A stretch of DNA of 64,000 nt from Macrothele yani (taxonomy: Eukaryota > Arthropoda > Arachnida > Araneae > Macrothelidae): positions 17,409,515 to 17,473,514 of the forward strand of contig CM077007.1 in assembly GCA_039090855.1 (NCBI GenBank). The letters are read 5' to 3'. Each line of letters begins with the position of its first letter. Position 1 is the stretch's first letter. The notes under the pieces were generated by a model, which was given only the letters and a program-made list of their open reading frames with translations, was not told the DNA's origin and did not search any database. The position numbers and the translations under genes were made by a program. Shown here piece after piece: positions 22,270 through 34,045 of this stretch.

Positions 22270-23930
22270 AAAATAACATATCAATCTGAGATGAAACTAT
22301 CTGAAAAAAAAAATAATAAAAGAAATGCAATCATCAGCTTCCGGTATACTGTGCAATATGGCCTTGGAAATGAAGCTGGGGACAAAAACAATGCATAAAA
22401 ATATGGTTTTAGAAGATAGAAATCTGAGATAAAGCTATCTGAAAGTAAGATAACAAATAAATAAAATAAAATGCGACCGTCAACTTCCAAAATGCTGCGC
22501 GCCGGCGAATAGGGATGGGAATGTACATTGAAATTGCAAACATCAGCTTCCGGAAAGCCTCATATTGCACCCGTGAAGAATGGAAGACAGACGATGAAAA
22601 TGTACAAATATATGGTTTTTAAACAAAACACATAATAAAAAAGAGCAATAACAAAACAAAAAATCACCTTATCAGTCTAACTGAAATGAAACTATCTGGA
22701 AGCAAAAAGAAAAAAAAAGTTGGGATGTCAACTTACAGAATGCTGATGGCCGCGGAAACAGAGAAAATGCTTTAAAAATATGGCTCTTGTAAAAAAATAA
22801 AAAAAGATCACCTCAACCTAACTTTCAGTTAGATAAAAGTTTAGGCTTCCATGCCGAAAAAAACTGAGACCATTAGCTTCGGAAACGTGACACCAAACGT
22901 GGCGCAGGCCTTGCGAAACTACTGAAATTCCTACTAACCAGTGTAATAAAAATTTTACTAGCCAAATGACAAAATCTACTGGCCATGCCTAAAAAAAAAA
23001 ACTTTAGTTAAAAAAATAATTTGTAACTTCTTACGTTTCTATGAAATTAAATGGGTGAATGTTATTTTTTTCTTTCTAATGAGAGAACCCTACCCCATTA
23101 ACTTCATAAAAACAGGTGCAGAGCAGTTACTTCATAGGATCATTAGATTGACTGCAAATATTGCATATGCTTTTGTTCCAAAATGTTAGATTTTTTGACA
23201 ATTTATTTTCAGCGCTGTAATATCATTACTCTTACTATCTTAATTTACACATACATAATTTATTTTCAAGAGACCATTGAGGTTAGATGTCTAATTCCTT
23301 TAATAATATTTAAAACAAAGGCAAATCTTTTAAAGTACTAATTTTCATGTGGTTCTCACCCAAAATTTCAGTTGGTAACTCCCTAGAATTCTTTCCCCCC
23401 ACAGTATTAAGACTCAGCATGCGTGATAATTTCTGGTTTGCTGTAGGAGCTCCTTCCAGGTAAACCACTCTTCTCTGGGACCCTCCCACATATCTTTCCT
23501 TTCCTGCAGCTTATCACTATCACCCTTCTTTTCCCCCACATCACAAAGGGTTAACCTTGACCCTTTGATCGCTCCAGGCTGATCCCTCAGCAGATTAAGT
23601 TTCTCTCGAACCCCACCTTCACTTCCATTCTTTTCAAAGCAGCTGCACGAACACGGGCGAGAAAACTGAACTCGTTATTCATTCACAAGTGGGTGAGAAA
23701 GTTGGAAAAAATAGTTGCTCACTTGGGGAAAAAATCTACTGGCCGTCGTTGGGTACTACATTAAAAAATTTACTAGCCACTACAAAATATCTGGTCGCCA
23801 CTTGGCGACTGACATTTGCGAGGCCTGGTGGTGCATTAAAAGCGCACAAAAATATGGCTTCCTAGATTCAAAGCTGAAAAAAAAGCAATTATATGCATCT
23901 CATCAAATTGAAGTTATCTGAAAAATATGG
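22270..23930. repeat. Degenerate tandem array, split by a TIR element
   Basis: Recurring blocks AAA(A/T)ATATGG(C/T)TTT (near 22400, 22610, 22778 and 23848), GAAACTATCTG(A/G)AA and CATCAGCTTCCGG reappear at intervals of roughly 140-210 bp. The final unit lies beyond the inserted element at 22905-23827. Strongly diverged, non-coding. Confidence 0.6.
22905..23827. mobile_element. 923-bp TIR element, probably a hAT-like deletion derivative
   Basis: Left end CAGGCCTTGCGAAACTACTG; reverse complement of right end CAGGCCTCGCAAATGTCAGT. Both subterminal regions carry several ACTAGCCA/ACTGGCCA motifs. Flanks GTGGCG and GTGGTG are a possible 6-bp duplication. No transposase sequence inside. It interrupts the degenerate array around it. 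Confidence 0.65.
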
Positions 23931-24368
23931 AGGAATGAAAGCTAAAATAAAATGAGTGGGTGGGTGGGAGGAACAGTTGCCTACTTGATCTATTGATTGC
24001 AACTTTGCATCTGAAACGGGATCCAACTTTGGAAACATGTGAAAATTTCCCTTTCTGCGTTTTAAAATTAAAAGATATCTTAAAAATAATTAATATTAAG
24101 AAAACGGAAAACCAGTCTGCCCACTTTTCCAAGAATCTGCAACAGGTGTTGCAGTGTCACGCTGTTTCTGCTCCCGTGCTCATTTGCATATGATATCCTG
24201 ACTCCACATTAATTTCACGTCATATATTCAAGTTTCATGAATTTCCAATTCTTCTTTCGCAAATAATCTTGATTTTTGTGTTTAATTTATGGAAGCCAGT
24301 GTGCATTCCATTGGTAAGTGTAACAATCAAGTTATACTTGGATTGCCACTAATAAGTGTATCAATATA

Positions 24369-25370
24369 CAAGGTGTGATCAAAAAGTTTTTAGTCTAGAT
24401 TTATTAAAAAAAAATACAAGATTCGCAGATTTGAAACTTAATCACCTTCGAAGTAGTTCCCTTCCAAAGTTACACACTTAGCCCAGCACTGTCTCCACTG
24501 CTCAAAACATTTTTTGAAGTCATCTTCTGAAACAGTGAACAGCTGCTTCATCACATTCTGTTGTATCTCCTCAACATCTTGAAGTCTTTTTACTTTCAAG
24601 ATACCACTTGAAAGGAAAAAAACTTTGATCAAAAGAAAAAATGTGCAGAGAGCAAGATCTGGTGAAAAGGGTGGCTGTCATACCTGTGCAATGCAGTGCT
24701 TTGCAAGAAACTGCTGCACAAGTTGCAATGCTTGGACAGATACATTGCCATGGTGGAGTTGCCACTCATCATTCTCGTGCAATGTCAGCCTTTTGTGACG
24801 AACTACGTCCCTCAAACACCACAAAACTTTACAGTAGTACTCCTTGTTCATTGTCAGGCCTGATGGAGTGTATTCACATACCACAATTCCCTCACGATTA
24901 AAAAAACAGTCAGCATTGTTTTCACATTACTGCTGTTCTGTCGTGCTTTTTTGGGTCTGGGAGAGTTTGGGGTCTTCCACTGCAAATACTGGGCCTTAGT
25001 TTCAGGCTCATACCTATAAACCCACGATTCAAAACCAGTTATGGTAGTTTTTTAAAAGTTTCGCCATTTTCGACTCACACAAGCAGCAGAAACACGGTCG
25101 TGTTTTTGCTCAGCTGAGAGCAATTTTGGCACAAATTTGTCTGAGACACATCTCATAGCTAAATCATCCATAAGTATCGATTGAGCTGAACCCAAACTGA
25201 TGTTTAAGTCTTCAGACAACTCATGAATAGTGATTAGGCTATTTTCCCATACAGCTGTGCACACAAGTTGGACATTGTTTTTACTTTTGCCGGTTGCAGG
25301 TCTCCCAGACTGCTTGTTACTCTCAACACTTTTATGACCATCTTTAAAATGTTTATACAGTACCGGACCA
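24369..25370 (-). mobile_element. Mariner-type element, 5'-truncated
   Basis: The 3' end CAAGGTGTGATCAAAAAGTT at 24369 follows TA and is a mariner-like terminus. The transposase reads leftwards. The other end is missing: homology stops near 25370, inside the N-terminal helix-turn-helix, where an unrelated sequence beginning CAGTACCGGACCAGCAATCC starts. Confidence 0.78.
24438..25370 (-). pseudogene. Mariner transposase lacking all three catalytic aspartates
   Basis: The N-terminal segment includes YKHFKDGHKSVESNKQSGRP and LNISLGSAQSILMDDLAMR. The middle has TMNKEYYCKVLWCLRD, and the C-terminus reads FKKCFEQWRQCWAKC then GNYFEGD and stop at 24438-24440. Expected catalytic positions read TGFESW (Asp to Phe), HHGNVSV (Asp to Gly) and ALCTFFL (Asp to Thr). 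Two or more frameshifts. About the first 50 residues are absent. Confidence 0.88.
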
Positions 25371-26740
25371 GCAATCCAGAATCCCAAAGGACCCAAAATA
25401 TGAAATGTTTTCAAACAATTGTTTGGTTGGCTTTTTTTGCGGATTTTTTTTTCAGGAAATTTTTGAATACTGTATTTTTAGACACATATTTTACGGTTTT
25501 TAGCATTTTCGTTTATTTATATTCACTGTTTTAATGAAATAACAAAAAAATAAATTGCATCCAAAGTCTGTTAACATGCAAACCACAAATCCCAGATTAC
25601 CTTGACATTGGAATACCTACTGTATACCAAGGTTAATAGGCAGTAAGGTTCGCTCATCCCACCTCCCTCGCGGCAGAAGTACCACTCCGTTACGTAGTGA
25701 CGTCACTGTACAGGACAGGGCAGCCAACAGGATAGGTAGACCGTTGATATCATTGAAGCATTCGCCGAAGAAATATCAACCATTTTTAATTTAAACAGGA
25801 TTTGAATCTGCAAACTTGCAACCAAGATGTAATGCAAAAAAAAAAAAAAGCACATCTGAAATACATGCAGGAAAAACTAACAGCCTTGTGAACCTTTTAC
25901 TTAGAGTAAACCGAGATGTGTGCAATATTTTTTCAAATCCGTTTTAATCTAAATAAGATGTTGGCATGGCGCTAAGGAAAATGCAGGGATAATTATCATA
26001 CATTTTAAAATTTATTATATGAAACTGTCATTGCTTTTAAATAAATTCAAAAGAAGGAAAAAGAAATCAAGAGATTAAGTTACTAGAATCTCATAAAGAA
26101 ATTCCTTTATGCAGAACAAATAAAACTCCAGAAACATTCCACGAACTAGCTTAATTGAAAAGATGGAAATTAATCTCATTAAATGGTAGGTTATTGTTTG
26201 TAATTAATCGCTTAATAGAATTTTTGAGAACTTTAAGATACAGATTGTTTCCAGGAACCAACAAGTCATCTTGCTGTGCATACCAGCACGTATCTATACG
26301 GTCCCATAATTTCAAGTAGTGATATGCTCTCCTGGAAACAGTTCTTAATGTTATGGCAGCTGCAATATCGATAAAATTCCAAACGATCCTATTTTTTCTT
26401 TTTTGGGGGGGGGGCTTAGCAAAACCTTTATCTGTCCTGGTGCAACTTTTTTATGCTCATTACCCTGCCTTTTTTTTTTTTTTTTCATTTTCCCGTAACC
26501 TTCGCAACTCTAACAATTCTTTCTGCATTTGATTCTGCTTTTCTTTCAGAACTTTCACATGCAAATTTAGACTATGGTTTGAAGCTCAAACATAATATCT
26601 GTATCTTCAGCTTTTCATTTTCCTTCATCAAAACTTCATTTACCTTCACCAAAAAATCTCCTTTTCCTTCCATAAAATTCCACTTTTTGTAATTCTGATC
26701 TTTCATACATTCAATTTCAGTATTTTAACCACGGCACTCA
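25371..26740. other. Unrecognised region with G-run and T-run tracts
   Basis: Contains a G-run at 26405-26414 and a T-run near 26469-26485. A possible pogo-like short element from 25371 to 25622, TA-flanked with CAGTA at both ends, is only weakly supported. No gene recognised. Confidence 0.35.
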
Positions 26741-26742
26741 AC

Positions 26743-27186
26743 ATGTGTTCCAAAATTTTTACTTCACTATCAGAGCATTCTGCATTATCAAATCACAAAC
26801 AGAATCAGCTCTTTTTCGTATCTTCTGTCTGTTCTTCCTGTCCGAATCAGAATTTACACGAGTGTCCCGGAAGGTTTAAACTTGGTACAGCAGCATGTCT
26901 TTTAGTGTTTTGGGGACAGGCAAACCTAGAAGTTCATTCTTTAAATCACGTTCGTAGTGTTCCTCGGGAAAATGTTCGAAAAATTGCTGAATTCATTTTG
27001 TTGAAGCTGTCAGCTCGTTCGCACCTCAATTTCCACGTTTTGCCAAAGCCCTCTAGAAAAATTTATGATCATGAATGCCATTCTTTCTGGTTTTCGAATA
27101 ATGATTTGGACATGTTACTATGGTGCAATCACCATGTATATTCAGTGTTTTCAGTTTTCACGTATAACCAGGAAAAAGCAAATTAG
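26743..27186 (+). CDS. Unidentified 147-codon open frame
   Basis: This is the longest open frame in the window not explained by a known element. The peptide (MCSKIFTSLSEHSALSNHKQ at its start) has several Cys and His residues, including CSSCPNQNLHEC near residues 31-42, but not in a zinc-finger spacing I recognise. No similarity to a known family, no signal peptide, and base composition like its surroundings. It may be chance or a relic; I would not call it a gene without transcript evidence. Confidence 0.2.
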   Translation: MCSKIFTSLSEHSALSNHKQNQLFFVSSVCSSCPNQNLHECPGRFKLGTAACLLVFWGQANLEVHSLNHVRSVPRENVRKIAEFILLKLSARSHLNFHVLPKPSRKIYDHECHSFWFSNNDLDMLLWCNHHVYSVFSVFTYNQEKAN

Positions 27187-28018
27187 TTTGCCTCAAAAAC
27201 AGAGCTTCAAATTCTCCAGCGTGAGGTACAATGTATAACAGCTTTTAGACCATAAGAACGGTTTCTAATCTTTTTTGTTTTTAAGAATACAAGCAACTGC
27301 AAAGATTAGGTGACTAAATTTCTTGCTTATAATAAAAATATATAAACTAATGGAACAACCCATTTTATTAAATATTTTGACATTGAATGATAGGTTTATG
27401 TATGATTTACAAATGAACTTTTCCTTGGTTACATAAGAGATAAATGAATTCTTTCCTCTGTCAATTTGAATTAAAACTAAACACAATTACTGCTTTTCAT
27501 ATGAATAAAATTTTGACTGAACCAGGTCTTCAGCCTATTTGGATAGGCTGTATGTTCTTCCTGTTGAAGTATTTACCGCAACCGAACATAATATGTGTGT
27601 CAGAGGTACTTCACAACAATCATTATAAGGCGATTAAGAAGATGGAGAAGGCCCATGTGGGTGCATGAACAGTCACATCACTTTCATCATAGTTAATCTT
27701 TTCAACAAATTCCACATACCAACAGGAATCATATACACGTGCTACATAGCAGTTAGCATGTAACTCATCTTGAAAATCAGTTAAACTTATTTTGGAAATA
27801 ATGCTGTAATATTTATCAGAACTTAAGCTGTTAAGCACCAATTCTGAAATTGGGAAGTGGTGAAAAGTGATGCATTGTGCGTGTACTAGGAACAGCTTTT
27901 GCTTTCTCAAAACAGGGACTAAGCTGATTATGCACTTTGTTCATCTCTAATGTGCACACAAAGAAAAATGTAATTTCTTTTATATTATCTTTGCAGAAGT
28001 TATATACTGTTGCAGTAG

Positions 28019-28936
28019 ATGTTATTTGTTGAGCTAAAGGTTGCTGAAAACTGGTTTGTTGTTGTTAGCCTTTTTACAGCTGCACCAATACCATCGCATG
28101 GTGACTTGCCATGGCTTGTTGCAAAAAATGACCATTTTCCTACAAATTTAAACAAGAAAGATGACACAGAATTTTCGGATGTAATAAGCAGGTCTTTTGA
28201 ATCCATTTTGACGCGAATTAAATTTATCAAAGGTATTCAAAATCAATGGAACCGGGTTTGGAAAATAATCAACTGGTTCCAACAATTGATAAAACCTTCA
28301 GAAATAGAAACAGCTACTTAGTTCCACCAGCGGCTAAAAGGCATGTTACAGAAATTACCAAATGGCGAACAAAAAGTTTCTAATACGATAAGAAGGTACC
28401 AGAGACAAAGATTTTCAAATCGAACAGTTAAAAGAAGAAATATAAAAAACGAAACATAATATAAGTTTGCATCTGCTAGCGGAAGAATTTTGCATAGAGG
28501 AAAAGTTGAAAATAGGCAAAAATTATTCTTCATGGAAAAAGCATTTGACCTTTACACAGCTCGGGAGAAATCTTTGCATTACTTAAAGAGGATAATGCTC
28601 CACATCTCTGTTGTAGCGAATGGCATACAGTGAAGAAGAAATTTCTCAATAGTGCTTTTTAGAAGTGGTGATACAGCTGCAAAATGCTAAAACACCACCT
28701 ACAGCAGAACTATGAATTACAGAATTCCTCATATACTAGCCTTAAGTGTTCTACAAGGTAAATGGCATCCGGTGTTGAAAGAATTTTTAACTTGCACATG
28801 TAAAAGCAGTGAAATTGAGAAAAACAGAATAAGCGTATGTGCCCTAAAGATCCATCAACTTAATGAAATCATTGCTGTCATTTCACTGGAAGTGATAAAC
28901 CATTCCTGTAATCGAAATTATAAACTGTTGTCATAG
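28019..28936 (+). pseudogene. Cluster of plus-strand open frames of unknown origin
   Basis: Frames at 28019-28321 (100 codons), an open stretch about 28325-28620, and 28712-28936 (74 codons) succeed one another on the same strand, separated by stops. They read like one eroded coding sequence, with segments such as WNRVWKIINWFQQLIK and ALSVLQGKWHPVLKEF. I do not recognise a family. Most likely a decayed transposon or retroelement gene. Confidence 0.25.
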
Positions 28937-28939
28937 TTT

Positions 28940-30440
28940 CACTTAAAGTTATAGTGTTGTCATAGTTCACCAAATCATTCTTGTACTTGAAAGATTAGTT
29001 TGAGGGTCCATTACAAAGTACCACCGTCGTTTCAAAAGATGTCAATTGATGAATTTAAAGAATCGGATTTTTCATTCATTACGAGCTTACGACTGCGAAA
29101 TATTAAGTAATGAAATAATTCCTTTAGTGAAAATGTATTTTCATATCAGACAGTAACTAGAAATTTATTTGCGATCCATGTTCACTAACATATATAAAAA
29201 AAAAAAAGGTTAAGAAGAAAAACTGAATTTTTTCCTGTGTGTTTTTAAATTATTACCAAAGGCTAACATGCATACAGTAAATTGCTGCTTGATCCACTGA
29301 TTTCATCAAATAGATTAAGATTTTAAGAAAATTATGAAATTGTTACATTATTAAATGTACAATAATGACATTTAGTTTTCCTAATTTTAGTACCATCTAG
29401 TTACATGTTTGGACAACTTCATTTTGGTACGAAAATGTAAAATTTATAATTTTTGTCTTCCAGAGCACTATTTAAAAAACGTTTCCTTGTGAAAGTTTAA
29501 AACATCCGTATTAAGTTTTTAGTGGCTTTAAACAAAACTATTCAGATCCAGAAAATAAACATTACTTTTATCTGGAAAAATACGAGTACTTATTGGCATA
29601 AATTTCCTGAAATTTGATTTTCAAGAAGTCTTCGGGAAAACTACCAATGTACAAATACATATGTTTGTGTAGTTCTTTGTGTATCACAAAAACAATCTAA
29701 TTATTTGTCCGTTAGCTGTTTCTCGAAGAACTTCAAAGACAAGTTGCATTCTAAGGAAATTGGAAATTTGTTCCAATAAGATTTTAATAAAGTATTTTTC
29801 CAGATAAGAATTGTATTTTTTTTTTTTTTTTTGAGAACCTGACAAACTCACATACAGTTATTGTACTGGATAAATCTGAACGACTGTTTTGGTACTATAG
29901 GATGTTTTGTTTTTTTAAAGATGTACATGACTCATTATAAATTGACTAACTTGATGTACCATTTTCTCAGAACTATAAAAAGCAATGGCATAAAATTCTG
30001 CACAAATGTTTTGTCATTACTAAAGCTATTGAAACGATTGTTTTTCCCTTATTTTATGATTTTGGGTTCAAAATAAATTTCATGAAGGATTGGAAAAGTT
30101 TATCTCTATACAAAGATTGACACCCATCCCCACATTTCGAAGCATACATTCCAGTAGTTATCAGGTAATATAAGATACATTAGTTCCAGTTATTATAGCT
30201 GTAGCTTGTGAAGAAAAGGTGCAGGAAGTCTGGAAACAAATAAGTGATAAGTTTAGATGAATGAATAAAATAACTGATCTCTCATTTTAAGCAGATGTTT
30301 CCCAAAAAAAAAAAAAAAAAAATTGCGAGTACATATTTCTACTTGTATCTTAAAAGTCTTGTTTGTTTAGAACATAGTTTCCGCAGTATGTGGATTCATG
30401 CCCCTCCAGGTACTTTTTTTTTCTCTTAAAATTGACAATA
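28940..30440. other. AT-rich stretch, nothing recognised
   Basis: Several homopolymer runs (29175-29206, 29817-29832, 30304-30322). No gene or repeat structure supported. Confidence 0.3.
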
Positions 30441-31079
30441 TCCAGGGCTTGAAAATACCATGTCCTAGATGCCCAAGGCATGTAAATCATTGGCCAGGGC
30501 AGGTAAATAAAAAATCAAGTTGCCCACGCTGTGCAACTAAATTTTAAAATAAAAACGTTCGTAATAGAAGTTTCTACTACACAAGAAAAAAGACAGCCAT
30601 CTCATGTTTCATTTCATTGTTAATTACTGAAAGTTATATTATTGCTACGAAAAGCCAAGGAAAGAGCAATATCACATCTTTAGTTATATTATGCTCTACG
30701 ACCAGAAATTGAAATCATATGTAGTTTTGCTCCACATGCTGTTTATGTTCAGCGACGGGATGCATGCCTTTGGTCTACAAAAGATTTCCACTTACCCGGG
30801 AGTTCTTGGTCACTTTAAAATTTTCACGCTTGTTTGAAGTAATCCATATTATTAGGAGGTCTCCGTTAGTAGGGAATTTGAATACTCTGGCAATTTTTAG
30901 AGAAAAATAAGCAAATAATAACATGTGGTGCATAATATAACACGTGGTCGATCATAATTACTGTGACAGTGGAGTACACTGCATCTAAACGGCATAATGA
31001 ATTTTCTTCTGAAGCTCTTTGTCCTAAAAATATTTATGAGAACAAAGAGAGGAAAACTTAGTTGAAAACCAACGACAGC

Positions 31080-31330
31080 CACACACATTGACAATGAGGC
31101 TTATACACTAAACAGCGAGCGAGCAAGCTCGACCGTTCGACTACCCACTACGGATTACCAAACTACTCTCTCCTACGTCACCCAGCTCCCGGTATTCGGT
31201 GCGTGGGCCTGTAAGCTATAAGGGGGTGATGGCAGATTTCTCCCGTAATCCCCCTCCCTCTCCCCACGCGATGTTTTCACTCTCCTGCATTGTTAAATAT
31301 CCCCAGTCCCATAAGTTTTTGCATTTAAGT
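31080..31330. other. Locally GC-richer patch inside the hAT region
   Basis: Contains several CpG dinucleotides in GAGCGAGCAAGCTCGACCGT and CCACGCGATG. It could be a promoter-like patch or transposon internal sequence. No transcription signal is clear. Confidence 0.2.
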
Positions 31331-31689
31331 TTGATATGGGTGGGGGAAATTCCGAAAATGGAAGGGACAAAGTTGAAAAAATTGTTAAAATTGATGCATG
31401 GTGTTCAAAAGTATTAATATTCTAAAAGTTGCACCACTTATTATCTAAAATAGTTAAAGCTTTCATGATAATTAACACAGCAATCAAACATCGCTGAATC
31501 TCCTGAAGGTTTAAACAATCATGGTAATGATGCAATAACTGAAATATGCTAAGTTTTAAAGTTTAATCCTGATTGTGCTTTAGAATCATAGCTTCAACTC
31601 AAGATGATTCTCATTAGTGTGAATCCTAACAGAATTTCGTCTAATTTAAAAAATGTGTTACACAAATTAGAGAATTCAGATAATCTAAA

Positions 31690-31930
31690 GCCTTTTGAAA
31701 TCATGAGAAATCTAGTAAATGTGCTTTTAACGGTATCTCCATCGAATGCTCATGTGATTGGTCAGCAGTTAAACACACATTAGGTGAAAGAAGCCTTCTA
31801 ATGAAAAAGAACACACTTGAAAGCCACATTAGGATCAAAACATCAAGAATAAAAATTAATAATTTTGACCCTGAAGATGCGATAAGACTATATGGTGGGA
31901 GGATAGCATGAAATCTCACCGACCAAACTA
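31690..31930 (+). pseudogene. hAT transposase C-terminal dimerisation domain, fragment
   Basis: In two frames: RNLVNVLLTVSPSNAH, then ERSLLMKKNTLESHIRIK and TSRIKINNFDPEDAIRLYGG. This follows the normal order PxSNAxxERxFSxLKxIKxxLR...L...I of hAT C-termini. A frameshift lies in the middle, and the upstream catalytic part is not recognisable. Confidence 0.72.
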
Positions 31931-32173
31931 GAAAGATTAATTTGTGTATTTTATTACCTTAGTTTTAACTTTTAAGCATATTATAATTGAAATATGCAAA
32001 ATAAAACATACTGATATTATACTAAGCAATTTTATAAAAATAATATAGTATGAAATATACAGTTTAATTTTTTTTCGAAGTCTGGTCACTGATTTTTTTT
32101 TTTTTTTTATGGCCACTAACAATTTCGGTCTTGGTGGCCAATGTCTACTAGCAAAATTTGTAAGTCTGGATCG

Positions 32174-33960
32174 TAAATGTGCCCCTAGTGGCAAAATTGT
32201 GAACTATTTTGAAAATAAAATAAACACACAGTTTCCATGTTAATAGTATCTGACCAAATAAAAACAGTTCCTCAATTAGGGTTTATAGTCCCACAGATAT
32301 TGCTGTAAACGGAAACGTGAACTTACGCCCTCTGGTGGCAGACTTGTGCGCAACGAAACATTTAAAATTATATGAGAAACATTTCCCCACGAAAACGCTT
32401 TCCAACAAAGAATGAATTTTTCAAATCAAACTCTTAGAAGTAGAGATATTGACAAAAAATATATATGCGTTTTTGCCCCCGGTGGAAAAACCATGCATTA
32501 TTTTAAGAAGAAAGTATTCTCAAAAGGTCTATCTATGTGAGCGGTATCAGTCAACGAAAGAATTTTTGCAATCGAGTTTTCAGGAGCTCAGATTTTGCTA
32601 CAAATACATCAGACGCAAAAATCAATGCTTACGCCCCCTGGTGGCTAAGCCATTCTTTATCAAGTATTAGAAATTATAGACAAAGCATTTCCTATCAGCA
32701 GCTGTATCCAGTGCAGAAAGAAGTTTTCTAATCGAAATTTTAAAAGCAGCGATACCGGGGAAAATGCAATTTACCTTAATGCTTCCTAGTGGAAACTATG
32801 TATTACTTCAAAATTTTGAAAGTATATGAGAGCATTTTTCACTGGAACCGCTATCTAACAAAGAAGGATTTTTTCAAATCTGACTCTTAGAAGCAGAGAT
32901 ATTGACAAAAATAGGATATACATCTACACCCCCTGGTGGAGAAACCATACATGATAAGAAAATATTCTCAAATGTTTATCAACATGAGCGGTATATGAAA
33001 GAATTTTCTCAATCAAGATTTTAGAAGCTCAGATTTTGATGGAAATACTTACAAGAAGCAAAAATTAACGCTTACACCCCGTGGTGGCCAAACCATATTT
33101 TATAAAAAATTAGAAATTACAATTAAAACATTTTCCATTGGGAGCTGTATACACTGCAGGAAGAATTTTTCAAATTGGAGCTTTGGAAGCAGAGATATCA
33201 GGGAAAGTGCAATTTGCCTTTACTCCCCCTAGCGGAAAGTCAATGAATTACTTGATAATTTTGATATTATGTGAAAAACATGTCGCACTGGAAATTCTAT
33301 CCAACAAAGATTTTTTTTTTTTTAATTGGGCCATTAGAAGCAGAGATATTGACAAAAATAAGATATACATCTACACCCCCTGGCGGAGAAACCATGCGTT
33401 ATTTTAAGAAGGGAATATTCCGAAAAGGTTTTTCGACGTGATTAGTATCAGTCCACGAAATAATTTTTTAATCGAAATTTTAGAAGCTCAGATTTTGTTG
33501 CAAATACATCAGAAGCAAAAATTAACACTTACACTCCCAGGTGGCCAAACCGTTTTATACCAAAAGTTAGAAATCATATGCGAAAAATTTCCCCATCCAA
33601 AGCTGTGTCTGCTGCAGAAAAAAAAAAAATTTAAATCGGAGTTTTAGAAGCAGAGATATTGGAGGAAACGCAGTTAACTTTTACACCCCCTAGCGGAGAA
33701 TCTGTTCGTAACTTGATAAAGTGATTATACAACCTAACATAATCTTCACCATGAGTAGAATCGAAAGGCAAAAGAAATTTTTGAATTGGATGTTTAGAAG
33801 CAAATGTATGGAATAAAATGTATTTTGAATTCAATATCTGCATTTACGCCCTCTAGCAGCAAAATTGTGCATGGTAAAAAATCAAAATAAAGGGTCATCA
33901 TTCGCACATTTCAAGCTTCCTAATGCAAAAAGAATTTTTCAAATCAGACAATTAGTGGCA
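32174..33960. repeat. Tandem array of ~150-bp monomers with A-B-C higher-order pattern
   Basis: Twelve copies of a core like ACRCCCCCTGGTGGC lie near 32181, 32326, 32475, 32633, 32782, 32928, 33076, 33224, 33376, 33534, 33685 and 33846, that is every 145-163 bp. Nine central monomers fall into three classes by the text before the core: A (GAGATATTGACAAAAA), B (AGCTCAGATTTTG then CATCAGAAGC) and C (GATAYCRGGGAAA-TGCAATT), in the order ABC-ABC-ABC. A-to-A spacing is 453 and 448 bp. Non-coding. Confidence 0.9.
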
Positions 33961-34045
33961 GAGATATCGTGTCTACGGACGGACGGATGGACAGACCGAT
34001 AACATAAGCACGATCTTTTTTTACAAAAGTCGTGCTAAAAAGGCC
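33961..34045. repeat. Terminal segment of the 150-bp array with GGAC repeats and a small hairpin
   Basis: After the last monomer the text runs into ACGGACGGACGGATGGACAG, followed by a hairpin AGCACGA...TCGTGCT (arms of 7 bp, 34008-34037). This looks like the terminus of the element that carries the array. Helitron-type elements often end in a hairpin and carry ~150-bp repeats, but the characteristic CTRR end is not clearly placed. Confidence 0.5.

Larger units (their letters stand above)
30443..32173 (+). mobile_element. Probable hAT element (ZNF862-type), decayed
   Basis: The left end CCAGGGCTTGAAAATACCAT and right end (reverse complement CCAGACTTACAAATTTTGCT) resemble ends of ZNF862-type hAT families, and subterminal text contains GGCCA and ACTAG motifs. 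A hAT C-terminal fragment lies near the right end. No target duplication could be matched, so the boundaries are tentative. Confidence 0.5.

Noticed and set aside
25371..25622. Pogo/Tigger-type short element cutting off the mariner
   Set aside because: TA and CAGTA at both ends are suggestive, but the inverted match is only about five bases and the mariner does not resume on the other side.
30443..32173. Firm hAT boundaries with target duplication
   Set aside because: The ends look hAT-like but no matching 8-bp flanks were found, so the call stays tentative.
32174..33960. Regular spacing suggesting a CRISPR-like array
   Set aside because: The whole 150-bp monomer is repeated; there are no unique spacers, no cas genes, and the context is eukaryotic.
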